NCBI RefSeq assembly: GCF_000383915.1
Contig: NZ_KB912942.1
Span: 193,806 to 257,805, forward strand
DNA from: Amycolatopsis benzoatilytica AK 16/65
GTDB taxonomy: Bacteria > Actinomycetota > Actinomycetes > Mycobacteriales > Pseudonocardiaceae
Reading direction: 5' to 3'
DNA: 64,000 bases
Shown piece after piece: positions 58,913-64,000 of this stretch; the stretch's first letter is position 1; each line of letters starts with the position of its first letter. The notes beneath the pieces are model-generated. The model was not told the DNA's origin and did not search any database. It saw nothing but the letters and a program-made list of their open reading frames with translations. The position numbers and the translations under genes are program-made.

Positions 58913-59928
58913 CACTTCTCCCCGTCGAGCGGAGCCGAGTCGTCCCACTGGAGGCGTTCGATCGCGTCCAGGATCCGGTCGACGCCGGGCAGGTGGTGCT
59001 GTTCCAGATTCGGGGCCGGGTAAGGAATGTCGAACCCGGCGACGCGCCGCACCGGCGCTTCCAGGTAGTGGAAACAATGCTCCGACAGCTGAGCGGCCAC
59101 CTCCGCGCCATAGCCGCAGAACCGGCTTGCCTCGTGCACGACGATCGCGCGTCCGGTACGGCGCACCGATGCGGCGACGGTTTCCAGGTCAAAGGGCGCG
59201 AGGCTGCGCAGGTCGATCACCTCGGCCTGATAACCCTCTTCCGCGGCGGCTTCGGCCGCTTCCAGCGTGGTGCCGAGCGCACCGCCGTACGAAATGAGGG
59301 TGACGTCGTCGCCGGTGCGCCGGACCACCGCTTTGTCCAAGCCGGGCGACCGGTGTCGCGGGTCGACAGCGCCCTTTTCCCAGTAACGGCGCTTGGGCTC
59401 CAGGAAGATGACCGGGTCCGGGCTGGCGATCGCGTCGCGCAGCAAGGAGTAGCCGTCCTCCGGGGTCGCCGGGGTGACGACCCGCAGGCCGGCGGTGTGC
59501 GTGTAGTAGACCTCGGAAGAATCGCAGTGGTGCTCGACGCCGCCGATCCCGCCGCCGTAAGGCACCCGGATGACGATCGGCAGCTCGACCCGGCCCTTGG
59601 TGCGGTTGCGGAGTTTGGCGAGGTGGCTGGTGATCTGTTCGAACGCCGGATAGGCGAACGCGTCGAACTGCATTTCGATCACCGGGCGCAGCCCGTTCAT
59701 CGCCATCCCGATCGCCGTGCCGACGATGCCCGACTCGGCCAGCGGCGAATCGAAGACCCGGGCCTCACCGAAGCGTTCCGCCAGCCCGTCGGTCACCCGG
59801 AAGACCCCGCCGAGCGTGCCGACATCCTCGCCGAAGACAAGGACTCGCTCGTCCTCGGCCAGAGCGTCGGCGAGGGCGCGGTTGAGCGCTCCGGCGAGCG
59901 AGAGCGTGGTGTCCAGCGTCGCGGTCAT
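58912..59928 (-). CDS. bkdB: Branched-chain 2-oxoacid dehydrogenase E1 beta subunit
   Basis: 338-residue transketolase-like beta subunit: VFGEDVGTLGGVFRVTDGLAERFG, FDSPLAESGIVGTAIGMA, MQFDAFAYPAFEQI and HEASRFCGYGAEVAA. It forms the alpha2-beta2 E1 that decarboxylates valine-, leucine- and isoleucine-derived oxoacids with thiamine diphosphate. GTGA-type overlap with the alpha gene upstream and a 1-bp overlap with E2 downstream. Confidence 0.94.
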   Translation of the reverse strand: MTATLDTTLSLAGALNRALADALAEDERVLVFGEDVGTLGGVFRVTDGLAERFGEARVFDSPLAESGIVGTAIGMAMNGLRPVIEMQFDAFAYPAFEQITSHLAKLRNRTKGRVELPIVIRVPYGGGIGGVEHHCDSSEVYYTHTAGLRVVTPATPEDGYSLLRDAIASPDPVIFLEPKRRYWEKGAVDPRHRSPGLDKAVVRRTGDDVTLISYGGALGTTLEAAEAAAEEGYQAEVIDLRSLAPFDLETVAASVRRTGRAIVVHEASRFCGYGAEVAAQLSEHCFHYLEAPVRRVAGFDIPYPAPNLEQHHLPGVDRILDAIERLQWDDSAPLDGEK

Positions 59929-61034
59929 GCGTGGTCCTCGGAATTCTGGGCGTTCTCAGCAGCCAGTTCGGCGGCCTGCTGACGCAGCGCGGCAGTCGGC
60001 TCGGCGTAGACGTGCCGGAAGAGATCCGCCGGATCAAGCTCGGTGTCGACATTCATCCGCGTACGCAACGCAGCTGCCTCTTCTTCGGCGCGCGCGTCGA
60101 TCTCCTCCTGCACCTTGTCGTCAAGGAGGCCACGGTCGGTGAGGTACTGCTTAAGGCGGCTGATCGGATCGCGCGTGAGCCACTGCTCCACTTCGACGCG
60201 TTCGCGGTAGCGCGTGGCGTCGTCAGCGTTGGTGTGCGACTCGATGCGGTACGTGAGAGCTTCGATGAGCGTCGGTCCTTCGCCAGCCGCGGCGCGCGCG
60301 ACGGCCTGCTCGACGACAGCGTGTACAGCGGCCGCGTCATTGCCGTCAACGAGCACAGAGGGCATCCCGTAGCCGACGCCCTTGTGCGCAAGGGAAGGCG
60401 CGGCTGTCTGCTTTTCTAGCGGGACACTGATCGCGTAGCCGTTGTTCTGAACCAGGAAGACCACTGGTGCCTTCCACACTGCGGCGAAGTTCAGCGCTTC
60501 GTGCGTGTCGCCCTCGCTGGTGGCACCGTCGCCGAGAAGGACCAGCGAGACAGTGTCTTCGCCCTTCACGCGCGCAGCGTGCGCGAAGCCGACTGCGTGC
60601 AGCGTGTTGGTGGCGAGCGGGGTGCACTGCGGCGCCACGTTGGTGCGGTACGGGTCGTAGCCGCAGTGCCAGTCGCCGCGCAGGAGCGTGAGCACCTCGA
60701 CCGGGTCCACGCCGCGCGCGACGATGGCCACTGAGTCGCGGTACGTGGGGAACAGCCAGTCCTGCGGCCGCAGTGCGAGGATCGAGCCGATCTCGGCGGC
60801 TTCCTGTCCGCGCGCCGACGGGTACACCGCGAGCCGGCCCTGCTTGGTGAGCGCGGTGGCCTGAGTGTCGAAGCGGCGGCCGGACACCATGCCGCGGTAG
60901 AGGCGCAGCAGCACGTCGTCGGCGGGCATTTCCAGCGCCGGGTCCGGCATCGGCGTGCCGTCCGCGGTCACGAGGCCCAGCGGCTCGTCGCTGGGCAGGA
61001 AGTAGGACGCGGCAGTGCGTTCCGTAGTGGTCAC
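59925..61034 (-). CDS. bkdA: Branched-chain 2-oxoacid dehydrogenase E1 alpha subunit
   Basis: 369-residue thiamine-diphosphate enzyme subunit. The TPP-binding motif GDGATSEGDTHEALNFAAVWKAPVVFLVQNN is at about residues 168-198 and the phosphorylation-loop-like YRIESHTNADDATRYR near 260. First gene of the bkd operon; GTG 61034 has GGGAG about 6 nt upstream. It is divergent from an Lrp-type regulator. The E3 (lipoamide dehydrogenase) is encoded elsewhere. Confidence 0.94.
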   Translation of the reverse strand: MTTTERTAASYFLPSDEPLGLVTADGTPMPDPALEMPADDVLLRLYRGMVSGRRFDTQATALTKQGRLAVYPSARGQEAAEIGSILALRPQDWLFPTYRDSVAIVARGVDPVEVLTLLRGDWHCGYDPYRTNVAPQCTPLATNTLHAVGFAHAARVKGEDTVSLVLLGDGATSEGDTHEALNFAAVWKAPVVFLVQNNGYAISVPLEKQTAAPSLAHKGVGYGMPSVLVDGNDAAAVHAVVEQAVARAAAGEGPTLIEALTYRIESHTNADDATRYRERVEVEQWLTRDPISRLKQYLTDRGLLDDKVQEEIDARAEEEAAALRTRMNVDTELDPADLFRHVYAEPTAALRQQAAELAAENAQNSEDHA

Positions 61035-61173
61035 CGACAGCTCCCATCGACAAGACGAGTAGACCCAGATATTCGCGGTCTGACGATCAGGGGTCCAGCC
61101 TTATGCGGGAAGTGTGGAATGATGGCTGAGTCAGGCAGTGCTCAATGGACGATTGGCTAGCGGGGTAGCGCGG

Positions 61174-61626
61174 ATGTCCCAGCCGGGTGGACAAATGGCA
61201 GCGGCCCTGGACGAGGTCGACCTGAAACTCATCGCCGAGCTGAAGAAAGACGGTCGCGCTTCGATGCGCGCGCTCGCCGAACGCGCGCACATCTCGCGCG
61301 CCGGCTGCTACACGCGCGTCGAGCGGCTGCACCGCGAAGGCGTGATCACCGGCTACGCGGCGGTCACGGATCCGCGCCGGCTCGGCCAGGGCCTGGCGGC
61401 GTACGTGTACCTGAAGGTCACCCAGAACTCCTGGCGCACGGTCAGCACGGAACTGAAGCAGATCCCGGAAATCGAACACGGCGGCCTGGTTTCCGGGGAC
61501 AACGACCTGATCCTGTTCGTCCGGACCCGGGACGCGGACAGTCTGCGCGACTTGGTGTTCGAGCGGCTCCAGGCGATGCCGGACGTGCTCTCGACGCACA
61601 CCGTGCTGGTGTTCGACGAGCTGTGA
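61174..61626 (+). CDS. bkdR: Lrp/AsnC-family regulator, probable BkdR
   Basis: 150-residue Lrp-type regulator from ATG 61174: HTH (VDLKLIAELKKDGRASMRALAERAHISRAGCYTRVERLHREGVI) and RAM effector domain (GLAAYVYLKV, VSGDNDLILFVRTRDADSLRD). Starts at GTG 61138 or ATG 61195 are also possible. It is divergent from the bkd operon. Lrp-type BkdR proteins control bkd genes in response to branched-chain amino acids in other bacteria, so that role is likely here. Confidence 0.88.
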   Translation: MSQPGGQMAAALDEVDLKLIAELKKDGRASMRALAERAHISRAGCYTRVERLHREGVITGYAAVTDPRRLGQGLAAYVYLKVTQNSWRTVSTELKQIPEIEHGGLVSGDNDLILFVRTRDADSLRDLVFERLQAMPDVLSTHTVLVFDEL

Positions 61627-62103
61627 TCAGCGCGGTTTGACCAGGTAGACAGCCTTCTTGAGGACACCGGTCGGCTCGACCGGCATCGGTGTGCGGCGGT
61701 AGCCGGCGCGCTCGTAGATCGCGATGTTGCGCTCGCTGGCCGCGCCGGTGAACAGCACGTACTGCTTCGCCTCCGGCGGAGCCTGCTGCTCCGCGTGCGC
61801 GAGAAGGAACCGGCCGAGACCGTGCCCGGCGAGGTCCGGCGCGACCATCAGCCTGCCGATTTCCCAGCCGTCTTCGACCGCCCTCGCGCGGACGGCGGCG
61901 ACCAGCCGGGGCCCCTGGCGGACGATCCAGCTGTCCCAGCTCTTGATCGCTTCGCTGACCTCGGCGAGGGTCTCGGTCAGCGCCGGGTGCTCCAGCGTGT
62001 TGTTGAGCACCGCTTCCTGAACCCAGCAACACCGTTGCAGCACCATGAGTTCGGCGGCGTCGTCGGGGGTGGCGGGCAGCAGGGTCGCGCCGGGGAGGTC
62101 CAT
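61627..62103 (-). CDS. GNAT-family N-acetyltransferase
   Basis: 158-residue GNAT protein: LQRCCWVQEA, WEIGRLMVAPDLAGHGLGRFLLAHAEQ (acetyl-CoA loop as LAGHGLG), FTGAASERNIAIYERAGYRRT. Complete fold, normal length. Its stop directly follows the convergent Lrp stop. The acceptor is not inferable; tail VLKKAVYLVKPR is typical of small-molecule acetylases. Confidence 0.85.
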   Translation of the reverse strand: MDLPGATLLPATPDDAAELMVLQRCCWVQEAVLNNTLEHPALTETLAEVSEAIKSWDSWIVRQGPRLVAAVRARAVEDGWEIGRLMVAPDLAGHGLGRFLLAHAEQQAPPEAKQYVLFTGAASERNIAIYERAGYRRTPMPVEPTGVLKKAVYLVKPR

Positions 62104-62288
62104 GCGGTCCTGTTTATCCGCGATCGCACGTCATGGCAACGGGTGAGGAGGCGTGCGCGACTGCGTTCCTGCGATTCCTTGCCGACCTCCGGTCCTGCTC
62201 GACCGCTCAACAGGTGGGAGCCGCTGGCCGCGAAGATCCAGGCGCACGCATCCTGTACAGGTCGACCCCGGATCCGAATGGCAGGCAG

Positions 62289-62978
62289 ATGAGCACGTCC
62301 CCGCTCAGCAATCCCGCATGGGCAGCATTGACCGGCCGGCAGGCGCACTTCGCGGAGCAGAAAGGCCAGGTGCTGCGGTACCCGGTCGACGTGTCGCCGT
62401 TCCAGGCCGTGCCGGACCGGCCGGACGAGCACGTCTGGCAGGACCTCGCCGACCTGGTCGGCCCCGGTGTCTCGGCCTGGGTGGTCGGCGGCATCGCAGT
62501 GCCCGCGCCAGCGGGCTGGACGGTCGAGCACGAGGTGCCGGGCGTCCAGATGGACGGTTCGGCCGTCGACGCGGCGCCGGACGCGGAAGCCGTGCGGCTC
62601 ACCGAGGCTGACGTGCCGGAGATGCTCGACTTGACCGAACGTACGAAACCCGGCCCGTTCCTGCCGAAAACCATCGCGCTGGGCACCTATCTGGGCATCC
62701 GCCGCGACGGCGCATTGGTCGCCATGGCGGGCGAGCGGATGCGGCTGCCGGGCTGGACCGAGATCAGCGCGGTGTGCACCGATCCGTCGTTCCAGGGGCA
62801 GGGGCTGGCCGGCCGGCTGGTCCGCGCGGTCGCGGCGGAGATCCGGGAGCGCGGGGACCGGCCGATGCTGCACGCGGCGGGGAGCAACACCGGGGCGATC
62901 CGGCTGTACGAGAAGCTGGGGTTCCGGCTGGCACGGGAGATCGTCTTCGGCGCGTACCGGACTCCGGCGCAAGGCTAG
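62289..62978 (+). CDS. GNAT-family N-acetyltransferase with N-terminal extension
   Basis: 229-residue protein. Residues about 1-95 form an N-domain (HFAEQKGQVLRYPVDVSPF, WVVGGIAVPAPAGW). About 95-225 are a GNAT domain with AMAGERMRLPGWTEISAVCTDPSFQGQGLAGRLVRAVAAE (Q/RxxGxG loop as QGQGLA) and NTGAIRLYEKLGF. It resembles the FR47-type two-domain acetyltransferases. ATG 62289 is chosen at the domain start; the frame is open upstream. Substrate unknown. Confidence 0.84.
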   Translation: MSTSPLSNPAWAALTGRQAHFAEQKGQVLRYPVDVSPFQAVPDRPDEHVWQDLADLVGPGVSAWVVGGIAVPAPAGWTVEHEVPGVQMDGSAVDAAPDAEAVRLTEADVPEMLDLTERTKPGPFLPKTIALGTYLGIRRDGALVAMAGERMRLPGWTEISAVCTDPSFQGQGLAGRLVRAVAAEIRERGDRPMLHAAGSNTGAIRLYEKLGFRLAREIVFGAYRTPAQG

Positions 62979-63000
62979 GGTCTGGTGGTCCCGATCCAGG

Positions 63001-63117
63001 TCCGGGAATGGCCCCTTGACGGAATCTGAGTCCGGCAGGGGCCCGTTGAGGGAATCTGCGTCCGGCAGGGGCTCGTTGAGGGAATCTGAGTCCGGCAGGG
63101 GCCCCTTCACGGCAGTT
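63001..63117. repeat. 30-bp tandem repeat array (family A, copy 7) with conserved flank
   Basis: Four units of GGAATCTGAGTCCGGCAGGG then GCCCGTTGAG and variants, 30 bp each, after the acetyltransferase. At the right end TTCACGGCAGTTCCGC and GCGGACAG match, in reverse complement, the left flank of the copy at 22662. Confidence 0.85.
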
Positions 63118-63243
63118 CCGCGGCGAGGCGGACAGGATCACGCGACCCGAGCGGAGCCAGTGGAAGACACCGGTAAGCCGGTTTGGTCTGGCCGGACGCA
63201 ATTCGGTGGCACCTCGCCCTCGTGGACCGAGAGGATGGTGCCC

Positions 63244-64000
63244 ATGTCCCGACGCGAGCTCGTCGTGCTGGGTTCGGCGAGCCAGACGCCGACCCGGCAC
63301 CGCAACCACAACGGCTACCTGCTGCGGTTCGACGCCGACGGCGTGCTTTTCGATCCGGGCGAAGGCACTCAGCGGCAGATGACGCACGCGGGCGTGTCGG
63401 CGAACGAACTGACCCATCTCTGCGTCACCCACTTCCACGGCGACCACAGCCTGGGCCTGGCCGGGGTGATCCAACGCCTCTCGCTCGACGCGGTCGCCCA
63501 CCCGGTGCGCTGCCACTACCCGGCGTCCGGCCAGGAGTACTTCGACCGGTTGCGGCACTCGACGGTCTTCCACGAACGCACCGAACTGGTCGAGCACCCG
63601 GCCTCTGGACCCGGTCCGCTGGACGGCCCGCTGTCGGCGTATCAGCTGGACCACCGCATCGACTGCTTCGGCTACCGCTATGCCGAACCAGACGGCGTCC
63701 GGATGCTCCCGGACGCGTTGGCCGCGGCCGGCGTTCGCGGGGCCGACGTGCGGAAACTTCAGGCGGACGGCGTGTTCGTCACGCCTGAGCGCACCGTCGG
63801 GCTGGCGGACGTGAGCGTCCCGCGCCCGGGACAGGTGGTCGCGTTCGTGATGGACACGCGCCTGTGCGAGGGCGCGTTCGCCTGCGCCCGGGAAGCGGAC
63901 CTGCTGGTGGCGGAATCGACCTTCCGCGCGGACGACGCCGACCTGGCGCACCGCTACGGGCACCTGACCAGCACCGAAGCCGGCCTCCTCGCGGCGGAGT
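63244..64000 (+). CDS. rnz: Ribonuclease Z (MBL-fold tRNA 3'-endonuclease), 3'-truncated by the window edge
   Basis: The first 252 residues of RNase Z. The metal motif THFHGDHSLGLAG (HxHxDH intact), the FDPGEGTQRQM loop and VMDTRLCEGAF are visible. The HST/HLT motif region GHLTSTEAG is just before the window end. It matures tRNA 3' ends. GAGAGG is 9 nt upstream of ATG 63244; ATG 63235 is an in-frame alternative. Confidence 0.92.
   Translation, partial: MSRRELVVLGSASQTPTRHRNHNGYLLRFDADGVLFDPGEGTQRQMTHAGVSANELTHLCVTHFHGDHSLGLAGVIQRLSLDAVAHPVRCHYPASGQEYFDRLRHSTVFHERTELVEHPASGPGPLDGPLSAYQLDHRIDCFGYRYAEPDGVRMLPDALAAAGVRGADVRKLQADGVFVTPERTVGLADVSVPRPGQVVAFVMDTRLCEGAFACAREADLLVAESTFRADDADLAHRYGHLTSTEAGLLAAE

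Noticed and set aside
63001..63117. Regularly spaced 30-bp repeats considered as a CRISPR array
   Set aside because: Units are contiguous with no unique spacers, and no cas gene is present.

Overview
The window reads as chromosomal DNA of a high-GC actinomycete, most likely a Pseudonocardiaceae member of the Amycolatopsis type. The supports are an Lsr2 nucleoid protein, an F420/deazaflavin-type DDN oxidoreductase, DUF5709 and Rv1733c-like proteins, an AdaA-AlkA fusion, a MAB_1171c-type membrane protein and many GTG starts. Several genes appear leaderless: a TAnnnT hexamer sits 4-7 nt before the start codon. The genus is an inference. No tRNA, rRNA, CRISPR array, complete insertion sequence or prophage was found.

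Layout. 1-4266: purine/ureide salvage (urate oxidase, guanine deaminase, NCS2 purine permease, stand-alone allophanate-hydrolase C-domain protein, glycerate kinase). 4267-5921: 30-bp repeats, NUDIX hydrolase, internally deleted SDR, RraA-like protein. 6210-10244: efeO-efeB iron uptake and a secreted phosphoesterase. 10552-12066: lsr2 and an MBL-fold hydrolase. 12329-21163: an oligopeptide-type ABC importer with a ROK sugar kinase, a divergent ROK repressor and an M81 (MlrC-like) peptidase. 21593-25213: ArsR-SRPBCC fusion, a long repeat-rich gap, a short Rho paralogue and a secreted serine hydrolase. 25800-33128: secreted tripeptidyl-peptidase-like hydrolase, methyltransferase, MarR + FAD monooxygenase, MerR + thioredoxin, two membrane proteins.

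33382-39070 is the most unusual part. A Rossmann epimerase/reductase is followed by a 1132-residue ketosynthase-ACP-alpha-oxoamine synthase megasynthase with no acyltransferase domain. A SRPBCC protein and a DDN-type reductase come next on the same strand. Together they look like a very small pathway that could make an alpha-aminoketone-derived lipid or heterocycle; the product is unknown.

39101-48782: ImmA/IrrE protease with XRE repressor, Rv1733c-like protein, a GNAT-TetR pair under two palindromic operators, class V aminotransferase + enoyl-CoA hydratase, peptide deformylase, PEP-mutase-like enzyme, and the ogt/alkA alkylation-repair operon. 48833-57607: small membrane protein, DUF5709, DUF3800-like protein, ECF sigma/anti-sigma pair, alpha/beta hydrolase, internally deleted FGGY kinase, two tandem methyltransferases (paralogues of the one at 27826), DUF3592-like protein, and a MocR regulator divergent from an AhpD-like protein. 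57689-61626: branched-chain 2-oxoacid dehydrogenase operon with a divergent Lrp regulator. 61627-64000: two acetyltransferases, a 30-bp repeat array and the 5' part of ribonuclease Z.

Three layers of non-coding repeats run through the gaps: a dispersed family with a 30-bp unit, a 27-bp tandem array upstream of the rho paralogue, and a palindromic element around 5115-5170. Two genes (an SDR and an FGGY kinase) keep both ends but have lost the middle. This suggests that local internal deletion is a recurring mode of gene decay here.
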